64,000 bases of DNA from Chryseobacterium sp. MYb264 (GCF_035974275.1 NZ_CP142422.1:3906001-3970000), one strand, 5' to 3'; counted from the first letter of the stretch, positions 54,416 through 62,934 are shown. The notes: generated by a model from the sequence alone, not told the origin. Program-made: numbers and translations.

Positions 54416-54438
54416 TCATCTGATGAATTGCAAAGGTA
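54416..54438 (-). promoter_or_regulatory. Promoter and operator of the GntR gene
   Basis: Minus-strand -7 box TACCTTTG (54438-54431) with TCTG 19 bases upstream, followed by the palindrome TCATCTGATGA (54416-54426) over the expected transcription start. This is the layout of autorepression. Confidence 0.65.
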
Positions 54439-54580
54439 GGGTATTTAATTTAAAGTTCAGAGTTTAATGTTTAAAGTTAAGTATGGTAGTAGAAATTACC
54501 ATAAAATGTGATTTTTTATTGCCACGAATACACGGATATTTTTATTTCCCGCAGATGGCCTTTAGATTTTCCACAGATGG

Positions 54581-54710
54581 TATCGTTGATTTTCTTTGTT
54601 TAACCTTTGCGGTCCTTTATAAGTGGAACGGTTTGGTGAGACTTAAAACGGGAGTTGTCAAAAAACTTGGCGGGGCTTCGTGTTCAATATGTAAAGTGTA
54701 AGGAAAAGAA
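54581..54710. repeat. 130-bp direct repeat, left copy
   Basis: From TATCGTTGATTTTCTTTG to AATATGTAAAGTGTAAG; nearly the same as 55351-55479. The two bracket the 164-bp tandem units. Non-coding. Confidence 0.85.
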
Positions 54711-54801
54711 TCTGCAAAATCTGCAAAATCTGCAAAATCTGCGAGAGCAAAAAATCGGATCAGTTTCAAAACTTGGGGAGAAATTGTTTAGATGTATTTT
54801 T

Positions 54802-55293
54802 TGCCACGAATGCACGAATATTTTTATTTCCCATAGATTGATAGGATTTTCGTGGATGGGGCTGTTTCTGTTGGTTTTTCGCAAAGGCGCAAAGATATTT
54901 TTAATGCCTGATGTTTTTAAGGCGCAAGGATTTTATCAAAGATAAAATTGAGCGCTGCATATTATCGCCACGAATGCACGAATTTTTTTATTTCCCATAG
55001 ATTGATAGGATTTTCGTGGATGAGGCTGTTTCTGTTGGTTTTTCGCAAAGTCGCAAAGATATTTTTAATGCTTTATGTTTTTAAGGCGCAAGGATTTTAT
55101 CAAAGATAAGATTGAGCGCTGCATATTATCGCCACGAATGCACGAATATTTTTATTTCCCATAGATTGATAGGATTTTCGTGGATGAGGCTGTTTCTGTT
55201 GGTTTTTCGCAAAGGCGCAAAGATATTTTTAATGCCTGATGTTTTTAAGGCGCAAGGATTTTATCAAAGATAAAATTGAGCGCCGCATATTAT
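54802..55293. repeat. Three 164-bp tandem repeats
   Basis: Units start with GCCACGAATGCACGAAT at 54802, 54966 and 55130, with a partial fourth from 55294; period 164 in each case. Each has AAAGGCGCAAAG, AAGGCGCAAGG and GATAAAATTGAGCGC. Differences are few. No conserved ORF runs through them. The whole stretch 54440-55620 has no gene that I can support. Confidence 0.9.
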
Positions 55294-55350
55294 CGCCACG
55301 AATGCACGAATTTTTTATTTCCCACATATCGCACAGATTTTCACTGATGA

Positions 55351-55479
55351 TATCGTTGATTTTCTTTGTTTAACCTTTGCGGCCCTTTATAAGTGGAACG
55401 GTTTGGTGAGACTTAAAACGGGAGTTGTCAAAAAACTTGGGTAGCTTCATGTTCAATATGTAAAGTACAAGCAAAAGAA
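55351..55479. repeat. 130-bp direct repeat, right copy
   Basis: Pairs with 54581-54710 with scattered differences (GCGGCCC for GCGGTCC; GTAGCTTCATG for GGGGCTTCGTG). Confidence 0.85.
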
Positions 55480-55634
55480 TCTATATCATTTGCAAAACTG
55501 CGAGAGCAAAAAATTTCATCTTATAGTATCTAAACTTTTTTGCCTGGTCCCCAACTTTTGTACTTGATCCTACTTGATCCATACTTAATCCATAATTATC
55601 TTAAAAGTAAATCATTAATTTATGAGGATAAGAA

Positions 55635-55667
55635 ATAAAAAAAGAGATTCAAAACATGAATCTCTTT
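55635..55667 (-). terminator. Terminator of the rpsT-tRNA unit
   Basis: On the minus strand AAAGAGATTC and GAATCTCTTT form a ten-base-pair stem followed by a T-run, 5 bases after the second tRNA. Confidence 0.88.
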
Positions 55668-55671
55668 TAAG

Positions 55672-55743
55672 TAGCCCGTAGGGGAATCGAACCCCTCTTA
55701 CCAGAATGAAAATCTGAGGTCCTAACCGATAGACGAACGGGCC
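55672..55743 (-). tRNA. tRNA-Glu (UUC)
   Basis: 72 bases, starting GGCCCGTTCG, with D-loop ATCGGTTAGGAC, anticodon stem-loop CAGA-TTTTCAT-TCTG (anticodon TTC), T-loop GGTTCGATTCC and acceptor end ACGGGCTA. Same sequence as the copy at 55838. Confidence 0.96.
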
Positions 55744-55837
55744 AGCTATACAACCGCAATGAATTACGAGGTTAGTATTTTTTGTTTTTTTAAGTTTCAA
55801 CTCTTATCCTAAACACTCGGTTAGTAGTGTTAAGTAG

Positions 55838-55909
55838 TAGCCCGTAGGGGAATCGAACCCCTCTTACCAGAATGAAAATCTGAGGTCCTAACCGATAGAC
55901 GAACGGGCC
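55838..55909 (-). tRNA. tRNA-Glu (UUC)
   Basis: Identical to 55672-55743 over 72 bases. It starts 11 bases after the rpsT stop on the same strand, without a promoter between, so both tRNAs are probably cut from an rpsT transcript. Confidence 0.96.
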
Positions 55910-55920
55910 AGCTATACTTA

Positions 55921-56175
55921 TTAAGCCAGTTTATTAACGTGCTTAGTTAATTTACTTTTTAAGTTAGCCGCTTTGTTTTTGTGGATAATGTTTTTCTTAG
56001 CTAATTTATCCAACAAAGAGATAACTTTCGGCAACTGCTCAGCTGCAGCAGCTTTGTTTTCTTCATTTCTCAATACCTTTAGAGCTGTTCTAGCAGTCTT
56101 GTGGTAGTATCTGTTACGAAGTTTTCTTACTTCGTTTTGTCTGATTCTTTTTAATGCTGATTTATGATTTGCCAT
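55921..56175 (-). CDS. rpsT: 30S ribosomal protein S20
   Basis: An 84-residue basic protein that binds 16S rRNA in the small subunit: [36 protein letters not shown] and a C-terminal helix ending [11 protein letters not shown]. The start is the ATG at 56175, giving the universal MANHKSA beginning; a longer reading from 56196 has no support, as the promoter -7 box is at 56194. Two tRNA-Glu genes follow closely. Confidence 0.97.
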   Translation of the reverse strand: MANHKSALKRIRQNEVRKLRNRYYHKTARTALKVLRNEENKAAAAEQLPKVISLLDKLAKKNIIHKNKAANLKSKLTKHVNKLA

Positions 56176-56193
56176 ATCGTTCAAATGTGAGTG

Positions 56194-56225
56194 CAAAAGT
56201 ATAAACTATTTTTGAAACTACCAAA
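56194..56225 (-). promoter_or_regulatory. Promoter of rpsT
   Basis: Minus strand: TTTG (56225-56222), 20 bases, TACTTTTG (56201-56194). Transcription would begin about 12 bases before the rpsT ATG. Confidence 0.75.
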
Positions 56226-56242
56226 CTTTTCTTTAAAAATTT

Positions 56243-56563
56243 TTAATTTTCTTCAGATAAGTATTTTCTGAGTTTATCTATTGCCTGTTCTATTTTAAAA
56301 TTTTCGTCTTCTCTTTCTATTTTCTTGATTGTGCTCGAAAGCATAACCATAGCATTGTTCCATTCTCCAGTAGTATTGGTGAAGGTAAGTTCGTCAATCG
56401 TTACTTCGAAATCAACTCTTTCTCCCGTCCTGTAAAGTCTGAAACTTATTTTATCATCTCTGCCTGATATCCCATCTTCATTGATTTTTAAATCGTAACT
56501 TTTGGGGTTAGAATGGATTTTCTTAAAAAGCAATTTTGCTTCCTGTATTTTTAAATCCGGCAT
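56243..56563 (-). CDS. Conserved small hypothetical protein
   Basis: A 106-residue soluble protein from the ATG at 56563 (MPDLKIQEAKLLFKKIHSNP); a longer frame from 56599 adds 12 residues without clear sense. Body: DGISGRDDKISFRLYRTGER, VDFEVTIDELTFTNTTGEWN and a C-terminal charged helix. No signal peptide or known motif. Read in the same direction as rpsT but with the rpsT promoter between. Confidence 0.6.
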   Translation of the reverse strand: MPDLKIQEAKLLFKKIHSNPKSYDLKINEDGISGRDDKISFRLYRTGERVDFEVTIDELTFTNTTGEWNNAMVMLSSTIKKIEREDENFKIEQAIDKLRKYLSEEN

Positions 56564-56754
56564 GATATGAAATTTTTGCCTTTTGAAGAGATGAATCAAA
56601 AACTGTTTAAATAGTTTTTCTTAAAACTCAATTCCTTCTAAGCGGCTGCAAAGTTAGTAATTTTTTTTAATCAACAAAATTTCAAATATGATTTTTTTTA
56701 CAATCATATTTAAATAACTGAAATCCAATATACTTATTTTTTTGAAAAAAATAA
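56564..56754. other. AT-rich intergenic stretch
   Basis: Poly-T and poly-A rich sequence; no gene or promoter that I can support. Confidence 0.5.
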
Positions 56755-56979
56755 GTAAATCTAAAAGATCTTTTTTATCGGAACGATCAGGAATTAGATA
56801 GCCTTTACTGTGATTATGATCTTTTGTTACCCGATGATTTGCTTATTGGTTATCTCAAGTTCAGTAAAGGGATGGATATATCTTCTGAAAAAAAGGTGTT
56901 TATTGATGATAAATCAAACAGATGGATTGGTTTGAAGCTCGGAAGAACAAGATTGAACGAAATGAGAGGTAATACGTGA
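56755..56979 (+). pseudogene. Short open-frame remnant
   Basis: Seventy-four codons between stops without an ATG near the start, reading LFYRNDQELDSLYCDYDLLL, PDDLLIGYLKFSKGMDISSE and SNRWIGLKLGRTRLNEMRGN. The codon use looks real, so it seems the C-terminal end of a lost gene. Family not recognised. Confidence 0.45.
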
Positions 56980-57075
56980 GTTCTGTCGCTGTCTGTGTAT
57001 ACGGTTCATAATAAAATTAAATGATATTCAAGATACTTAGTTGCTGAAAATTAAATATTTAGCTTGCGTATTCAA

Positions 57076-57083
57076 TAAATTTG
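57076..57083 (+). promoter_or_regulatory. -7 box of the tyrosinase module
   Basis: TAAATTTG fits TAnnTTTG, 34 bases before the ATG at 57118. No clear -33. Confidence 0.5.
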
Positions 57084-57117
57084 TAAATTAGTAAGCGAAA
57101 CTAAAAAAACAATTACC

Positions 57118-57375
57118 ATGCAAAACCCAAAAGATTTAGCCGGAAACTGGCTATACAGAAGCTTTGTTAACAATGCAAACTCCGATGACGACCCTAAGTT
57201 ATTTGGAGAAGGTATCCTTAAAATTCAACAATCTGATTTCGGCGACATCATTGCCGATTTTGATTTTGGCGAATCGGTACAAATGAAAGTAAAAGGCAGT
57301 GTTATCAGAACAGAGCCGCATGGCCAGGCAAAAGCCGGTGTTGTAGCCTCATTTATCATGTTAAAAATGAATTAA
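57118..57375 (+). CDS. Small protein of the tyrosinase module
   Basis: An 85-residue protein without signal peptide: MQNPKDLAGNWLYRSFVNNA, FGEGILKIQQSDFGDIIADF and a C-terminal KGSVIRTEPHGQAKAGVVAS. It looks like a beta-rich single domain. It is the first gene of a three-gene unit with the tyrosinase-type protein 19 bases downstream. I believe longer proteins with similar ends occur near tyrosinases, so this may be a shortened form, but I cannot verify it. It could be a substrate or partner; function unknown. Confidence 0.6.
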   Translation: MQNPKDLAGNWLYRSFVNNANSDDDPKLFGEGILKIQQSDFGDIIADFDFGESVQMKVKGSVIRTEPHGQAKAGVVASFIMLKMN

Positions 57376-57394
57376 CCAATATAAAATATTTAAC

Positions 57395-59995
57395 ATGAAA
57401 TTTATACTACAAATAAACGGGTCTGAATCTGATAAGGCTGAATATGTGGGTTGGACACCTGCAAAGTGTACTCTGTCGATAGATGGCTATACCGGAGATT
57501 TACCAATGCCTGTAACCATTACCCCAGAATACAAAAATAAAGATGGGCGGATTGACTTATATCTAAATAACTCACCCAGTGAACTTCCAGTTCAAAAAAT
57601 CGAACATGATTTTCAAACTAAGAATGAATTAGTGTTTTATGTCGCTGGGAAATTCGGGCATCCTAGTGTGGCGGAAAAAGATACGTTCATTCTTGTGAAA
57701 TCCAATAACTCAGACCTTGAATTAAAGAAAGATATTATGGTTCGGGTTCGCAAGAATGCAAATAAACTTAGTGATGATGAAATTACTTTATTTTTAAAAA
57801 CATTTGTAGATCTTAGCTCCCGCCCCACACGTGAATCTTATAATGGAAGATTTACAGTAACGCCATCAAGCCTATTAGATGAAATAGTATTGATGCATAC
57901 TTACGATGCACAATTTGAAATTCATAGCCGCGAGTCCTTTCACCCTTGGCATCGTGCATACCTTATGCACCTAGAGCGAGAAATGCAAAATGTAAGGCAG
58001 GAAGTAACCATTCCATATTGGAAATTTGATGATAAAGCAGAAAATGTTTTTACGGAGAAATTTATTGGAAAAATAAAGAAATGTACTCCAGATGAAAATG
58101 ATCAGTCTTTTGATGACAGTATGCCTGAATTTAGTCCTGACAATCCAATGTTTCCCTATATAGACCATACTATATGGGGGCCATTAACAAGATCATATCG
58201 TGATACAGATCCTGCTGAAGGAAAATCAAATCCTAAAATAAGTGATGAATCAGACATTATTAGTTATTCAGACGAATTTATAAGATGGTGCACTTTTGAA
58301 GAGCGGAAATCACATAATCCCGCTCATAATGCTTTTAATGGAAGAGTTGTTGATGTTGGCAAAGATCCTGTGGATCCCTTGTTTTTTCTCATGCACAGTA
58401 ATGTGGACAGACTCTGGGCTCTTTGGCAACACACTTATGATCGTTTTGATGCAGAGCATTCAAAGACGTATCCGCTTCCTTATTCATATGAAGGCTTAGC
58501 TGGAGAAAAATGGACTGATGCGAATCCTAAAAAATTTGATCTTCGTGCAGGATTTTTCAAAGCTGATAGTTATGATCTTGGCAACTTTGCAGATGACGAA
58601 CTATGGCCTTGGGGATTGTATAGAGGATCAAAAAAAGATGAATTAACAGGTGAGGATAAAGATGCCATTCATCGGCTTAGTCGTCCTTGGAGAAAATACG
58701 CAGAAAGTGGTTATGGTGGTGCGGTAGTACCTGAACTTTTTTTAAAATTTCCTGAGTCACCTATATCTATTTATCCACAAGAACCACCAAGAGTCAAAGA
58801 TACAATTGATTACCAAGGTAGAATGGATTTAAAATCTACATTAGGATTTGATTATGATTGTATTCCATATTTTAATAAAGATAATACATTGTTGGCTTCG
58901 ACACCATATATTACCCGAGAACAATATAATAAGGCTTTCCTAAATAAAAAGCTTACTGTTGAGGAGCGATTGGAATCTGCAAAGTCCGCATTGATTTTTA
59001 GCAAAAACGACAATGCCGCTGTTTTATCAATTATTTCAGATAAAAATGAAAATAGTAAAATAAGATTGCAAGCTGTAAAACTCAGCGATGAAACAAGTGA
59101 AGTATTTTTAGATATTGCATTAAAAGTACTCAAGGAAGAAACATCATCTATTGATGGGGTGGTAGAATCTAATAAGATAGAATTTGTTTCTGAAATAATA
59201 CACACGATTTTCACTGCTAAAAGGTCTAATCGAAGTTTTGCGTCCCGCAGACCGTTTTTCTTTGATATATTGAGAGGATTGTTGTATTGTAATAATGTAA
59301 CACTTCGCAGACAGGCATTTGAAATACTTGCTTCTCAAGGGGATGGTAAAGTAGAAGAAATTTTATACGCTCAGGTTCAAAATGAACTTAAAAATGAAAA
59401 TGATTATAGTGCCTTAATCTCAACTGTTGATGCTCTCTTTTTACTCAGACAAAACCCAAAGAACCAACATACAGGAATATTTTACAAATTAGCTGAAGAG
59501 AGTCAGAATACTGAAATAAGGAAAGCCGCAATAGCAGGTTTGGATAATGCCCCTGAGTATGAAGATTATCTTAGGGAGATTGTCAAAAATAAATCAGAAG
59601 GTTTTGAAATTAGATGGGCTGGCGCAAAGTCCCTGCGCCATTTAGATGCTGAAGCTATGAATGATCTAGCCGTTAAAATTGTTGCAAAACCAGAAGGAGA
59701 AGACGGTGATGGTATGAAATTATTCAGGAACAGTAACCCCGATCCGGACGAAGTGGACTTTAAAGCTGGACTATTAAATATGCTTACTTTCACAGGTGAT
59801 GTAAGCAGAATGAGAGAAAATGAAAATCTGAAAAGTATATTGAAAGAGGTGATAGATCCATCCGCTGGCAATAAGGCAAATTTTCGCAGTTCATTTGAAG
59901 TTTTTGCTGCCGAGCCACTTTCATCAGAGCCAACTATCATAGAACAGATGGCAGCCAGGCTACTAGACAGAATTGAGGGGACCAACCACGAGTAA
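57395..59995 (+). CDS. Tyrosinase-family copper protein with HEAT repeats
   Basis: An 866-residue protein. After a beta-sandwich-like N-terminal region (about 1-120), a tyrosinase domain (about 125-400) shows both copper sites: CuA with MHTYDAQFEIHSRESFHPWH and RAYLMHLEREM, CuB with HNPAHNAFNGRVVDVGKDPV and PLFFLMHSNVDRLWALWQ. The C-terminal 350 residues look like HEAT/armadillo repeats (KSALIFSKNDNAAVLSIISD, LRRQAFEILASQGDGKVEEI, EIRKAAIAGLDNAPEYEDYL). Tyrosinases oxidise phenols or tyrosine residues. No signal peptide is seen, so a cytosolic role on a protein or bound substrate is plausible. Its stop overlaps the next start (TAATG). Confidence 0.85.
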   Translation: MKFILQINGSESDKAEYVGWTPAKCTLSIDGYTGDLPMPVTITPEYKNKDGRIDLYLNNSPSELPVQKIEHDFQTKNELVFYVAGKFGHPSVAEKDTFILVKSNNSDLELKKDIMVRVRKNANKLSDDEITLFLKTFVDLSSRPTRESYNGRFTVTPSSLLDEIVLMHTYDAQFEIHSRESFHPWHRAYLMHLEREMQNVRQEVTIPYWKFDDKAENVFTEKFIGKIKKCTPDENDQSFDDSMPEFSPDNPMFPYIDHTIWGPLTRSYRDTDPAEGKSNPKISDESDIISYSDEFIRWCTFEERKSHNPAHNAFNGRVVDVGKDPVDPLFFLMHSNVDRLWALWQHTYDRFDAEHSKTYPLPYSYEGLAGEKWTDANPKKFDLRAGFFKADSYDLGNFADDELWPWGLYRGSKKDELTGEDKDAIHRLSRPWRKYAESGYGGAVVPELFLKFPESPISIYPQEPPRVKDTIDYQGRMDLKSTLGFDYDCIPYFNKDNTLLASTPYITREQYNKAFLNKKLTVEERLESAKSALIFSKNDNAAVLSIISDKNENSKIRLQAVKLSDETSEVFLDIALKVLKEETSSIDGVVESNKIEFVSEIIHTIFTAKRSNRSFASRRPFFFDILRGLLYCNNVTLRRQAFEILASQGDGKVEEILYAQVQNELKNENDYSALISTVDALFLLRQNPKNQHTGIFYKLAEESQNTEIRKAAIAGLDNAPEYEDYLREIVKNKSEGFEIRWAGAKSLRHLDAEAMNDLAVKIVAKPEGEDGDGMKLFRNSNPDPDEVDFKAGLLNMLTFTGDVSRMRENENLKSILKEVIDPSAGNKANFRSSFEVFAAEPLSSEPTIIEQMAARLLDRIEGTNHE

Positions 59996-61590
59996 TGAGT
60001 AATATTCAACTAACAAAAGATACCTCTGAAGATGAGATTGGAAAGGTACTGGACAGCATTCGCAGTGGCGAGCTGTCCAGAAACCTTTTGGTGGAACTTT
60101 TGTCTGAGCGGCACGCTGTGTATAGTGAACGTCCAGGCTACCAGATGATCCGGATAAAAGGATATGCCCTAGCTTCGTTTGCAGAAGTCGGGTTACCCGA
60201 TTCTGCCATCAACTTTGTTTTGGATGAATTACAAAATGGGCGAAACGCTTATATGGTTGCTGCAGCAGCAAGAGGATTGTGTGGTAGCAAACGACCTAAA
60301 GCCCAATATGCTAATTTTTTGATACAGGCTGTAAACAACCTGCGCTATCATGATGATAGCCTAGATCTTACACAGTTTAGACCCGAGTGGCCGTTACGTC
60401 ATCCATCCAGTGGTAAACTTGAAATTTTCCGTGCATTGCAATGGCTTCGTGGATATGCAAAAGTTACCTTGCCAGAACTCAATAGTTTTTTAAATAATAA
60501 TATTGATTTTAATCCTGAAATACGGAAAGAAATTCAGGCGACTATTAACGCAATCGAGAGCGATGACCGTGAACTGGACTTGAGTTGTTGTGAGGTAGAT
60601 GGGCGAACTGATACAAAAACTTCGTGGCTGTGGAAGCGTGCACGAACAATAAGCAACATTGAAGACTTGGAAGTCCAAAATGAAGTTGGAAGAACCAGAC
60701 CACTGAAAGATGTCATTGATCATAAACCTACGGTAATAGCCTTTTTTTATACCCGCTGCATGAACCCTAACAAGTGTACCCTAACCATAAATAAAATGGG
60801 ATGGCTGCAAAAGGCATTAATGAAAAAAGGATTAGAAGATAAAGTAACACTCATTGCTTTCACCTACGATCCGACTTATGATGATCCTGCCAAAATGCAT
60901 ACGTTTGGTGAAAACAGAGGTATTACCTTTGGTTCCAATACACATCTATTAAGAACGCGTCCCGAAGATTTTGACTTACTTTCTGATTTCTTTCAACTAG
61001 GTGTAAATCATGTCTCATCTATGGTCAATCAACATAGGCTTGAGCTATACATGCTTGATCAAAACGGGCATATTAAAACAACTTACACTCGTTTACAATG
61101 GGATGTGGAAAAAGTAACGCAAGACCTTGATGTACTGATTAATAAATCATCGAAGAATAAGTGGCTACTAAAGATCACAAATAGCATTCAACAAGTAGCT
61201 TTTCCTATTTTGGTTGCTTTTTTCCCAAAATGCCCATTTTGCTGGGCTGCTTATCTCAGTGCTTTGGGTATTTCAGGTATCCAAACTATTCCATATAGTC
61301 CTTGGATAGCACCGCTGATTATATTGGTCATGATTTTTAACCTTGTCGTACTCTATCGGAAATCAAAAGTAAGAAATGGCTTGATCCCTTTTTGGATAAG
61401 TCTTGCCGGAGTCTTAATGGTAAGTTCAGGATATTTACTTTCTGTGCTACCCATAGCTATTCCGGGTATCATACTGATTTTTATCGGAGCTATACTAAAT
61501 AGTCTTTCATATAAGCATTGGTCAAAAATTTGTTTTCTTGCTATGTCGATCTTTCATAGGCTGCCAGGTACTAAAAATTCTATGAATTAA
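59995..61590 (+). CDS. HEAT-like + SCO-like thioredoxin domain + membrane fusion
   Basis: A 531-residue protein with three parts. Residues 1-190 are helical-repeat-like (GYALASFAEVGLPDSAINFV, YMVAAAARGLCGS). Residues 220-385 form a SCO1/thioredoxin-like domain: PTVIAFFYTRCMNPNKCTLT carries Cys-x5-Cys instead of the usual Cys-x3-Cys, followed by LIAFTYDPTYDDP and a late His (NHVSSMVNQHRLEL). Residues 395-520 hold about four membrane segments, starting FPKCPFCWAAYLSALGISG with a CxxC pair. It overlaps the tyrosinase gene by one base, so it may supply copper or electrons to it. The fusion is one I have not met as a known family. Confidence 0.75.
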   Translation: MSNIQLTKDTSEDEIGKVLDSIRSGELSRNLLVELLSERHAVYSERPGYQMIRIKGYALASFAEVGLPDSAINFVLDELQNGRNAYMVAAAARGLCGSKRPKAQYANFLIQAVNNLRYHDDSLDLTQFRPEWPLRHPSSGKLEIFRALQWLRGYAKVTLPELNSFLNNNIDFNPEIRKEIQATINAIESDDRELDLSCCEVDGRTDTKTSWLWKRARTISNIEDLEVQNEVGRTRPLKDVIDHKPTVIAFFYTRCMNPNKCTLTINKMGWLQKALMKKGLEDKVTLIAFTYDPTYDDPAKMHTFGENRGITFGSNTHLLRTRPEDFDLLSDFFQLGVNHVSSMVNQHRLELYMLDQNGHIKTTYTRLQWDVEKVTQDLDVLINKSSKNKWLLKITNSIQQVAFPILVAFFPKCPFCWAAYLSALGISGIQTIPYSPWIAPLIILVMIFNLVVLYRKSKVRNGLIPFWISLAGVLMVSSGYLLSVLPIAIPGIILIFIGAILNSLSYKHWSKICFLAMSIFHRLPGTKNSMN

Positions 61591-61598
61591 CAGATGAT

Positions 61599-62129
61599 GT
61601 GAAAGGTTTACGTGAATTGGCTTTTGGAAGATGGCTCAGTAAATTTGACAAAGGTTTTTTCAATCATCTTGAAGGAGAGTTTAATACTGAACTTTTTATA
61701 AAAAACTTGCCTTCGGGTTTCAAATACACAGATGAAGTCTTAGTTTCCCAAGGAGGACACAGAGGTTCGGGAATCTTCAACGGAGCAATAGACGTAGAGA
61801 AAATATTAGACCCTGAAGGAGTTTATTCTATGACACAATTGGCAGATGATGTTCCTTTTAAGGCTAAAATCAGTATAAAATACAAAGATGGTTATTTAGT
61901 GAAAAATGCAGAATCTTCTATGTTCCCTAAAAATTGGGACGTTAAAAGAATACAGGAGGAAATAGCATATGTGTATGAAAATACCGTAGTTAAAGGACAA
62001 GGAGTAAATCCAGCCTCATTGGGTAAAAAATTTAAACAATATAAGTTCAAAGACTCTTCAGGTAGGTTTGACATATTAATTGAGGTTGATGATGCAGGAA
62101 ATATTATGAATGCATATCCACTGCTGTAA
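61599..62129 (+). CDS. EndoU-like nuclease toxin domain (orphan)
   Basis: A 176-residue frame whose end resembles bacterial EndoU RNase toxin domains: VSQGGHRGSGIFNGAIDVEK, AESSMFPKNWDVKRIQEEIA and the final SGRFDILIEVDDAGNIMNAYP. The GGH His and later residues would form the active site. It lacks a secretion or pre-toxin domain; the start is a GTG at 61599 and the frame is open back to 61575 (YELTDDVKGLRELAFG), so it is probably the displaced C-terminus of a larger toxin. The gene after it is the likely immunity gene. Confidence 0.65.
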   Translation: MKGLRELAFGRWLSKFDKGFFNHLEGEFNTELFIKNLPSGFKYTDEVLVSQGGHRGSGIFNGAIDVEKILDPEGVYSMTQLADDVPFKAKISIKYKDGYLVKNAESSMFPKNWDVKRIQEEIAYVYENTVVKGQGVNPASLGKKFKQYKFKDSSGRFDILIEVDDAGNIMNAYPLL

Positions 62130-62148
62130 AATAAAAATATTATACAAA

Positions 62149-62493
62149 ATGAAATATACATTTAAAAAAGATATGTGGGGAGACACAATCTTACACTCTA
62201 TTCAGAGTGAAGAAAGTACTATAAACCACTTTGGTAGTTGGAATTGGACACCACAAAAAATTCAAAGTTTAATTGACGGTGTGGAACAAAGCAAAAACAA
62301 AGATTCTGATGAATCCTTTGACTGGCAAAATGAGGATGTTTTCTTCCGAAGCAATAAATATGGGGTTTTCTTTGTAGATCTAATGAAGCAAAGAGCAGGA
62401 GAAAAGTCTAAAAAACAGGATTTGGATTTAGAGCACGATGAGTTTATTAAGTTTTTACAAGATTTTAAAAAATTTGTTGAAGAAAATAGTTGA
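62149..62493 (+). CDS. Immunity candidate for the EndoU-like toxin
   Basis: A 114-residue acidic protein from the ATG at 62149 (MKYTFKKDMWGDTILHSIQS); the longer frame from 62110 overlaps the toxin end and reads poorly. Body: FGSWNWTPQKIQSLIDGVEQ and FFRSNKYGVFFVDLMKQRAG. No signal peptide. Nineteen bases downstream of the toxin, in the standard place for its antitoxin. Family not recognised with certainty. Confidence 0.6.
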   Translation: MKYTFKKDMWGDTILHSIQSEESTINHFGSWNWTPQKIQSLIDGVEQSKNKDSDESFDWQNEDVFFRSNKYGVFFVDLMKQRAGEKSKKQDLDLEHDEFIKFLQDFKKFVEENS

Positions 62494-62557
62494 TAAATTG
62501 GAGTAGTACCAAATAATTTTTAATTTATACCGTTTTCTTTTTGAATTTACCTTCATA

Positions 62558-62640
62558 AACCCCGCAGGGGTTAAATATCAGTAGCGTCGGGTAAAACCCG
62601 ATGAATACGTATTCAATGATCTTGTAACCCCGCAGGGGTT
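62558..62640. repeat. Paired palindromes AACCCCGCAGGGGTT
   Basis: The 15-base near-palindrome occurs at 62558-62572 and 62626-62640, with GTCGGGTAAAACCCGA (62587-62602) between. Such repeats are common between Bacteroidetes genes. The rest of 62494-62947 has no gene. Confidence 0.75.
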
Positions 62641-62688
62641 GAATAATGTAAAGGAAATTACAAACATAAAATGGTATTACTCGTACAT

Positions 62689-62728
62689 AAAGAGACTGTC
62701 TTAATTAATCAAAAGCAGTCTCTTTTTG
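62689..62728. terminator. Terminator-like hairpin
   Basis: AAGAGACTG and CAGTCTCTT form a stem with T-rich 3' side; alike in make-up to the rhs operon terminator at 21759. Confidence 0.6.
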
Positions 62729-62908
62729 GTTTCCAGAATTTATAAATCTTGAAGCTGTCAAGTTGTAAAAAAAACAAAAGTTAAAGAAACGGAAGAAAAG
62801 TTTTAGCGAACAAAAAGATTTTCGAAATTTACCTTGTACAAAGCGTATATGAGTGTTCTTTTAAAATTTCGTGGAGATTCCGTTGACTTTTGGAATAAAA
62901 AAATCCCT

Positions 62909-62934
62909 GAACCTTGTATTGATCAGGGATTGAA
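62909..62934 (-). terminator. Terminator-like hairpin after tRNA-Glu
   Basis: AATCCCTGA and TCAGGGATT form a nine-base-pair stem; on the minus strand it is followed by TTTTTTTATT, 14 bases after the tRNA 3' end. Confidence 0.75.

Noticed and set aside
54483..54945. 72- and 96-codon plus-strand frames
   Set aside because: They run through non-coding repeats and share no conserved protein pattern.
54802..55293. CRISPR array
   Set aside because: Repeats are 164 bp and directly joined; there are no unique spacers of 30-40 bases and no cas genes.
57118..57375. RiPP precursor for the tyrosinase
   Set aside because: No leader/core split, no repeated Tyr-rich core and no export gene; kept only as an open partner.
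61594..61600. ATG at 61594 or 61597 as start of the EndoU-like protein
   Set aside because: Both are in another frame; the in-frame start is GTG at 61599 or lies in a lost upstream part.
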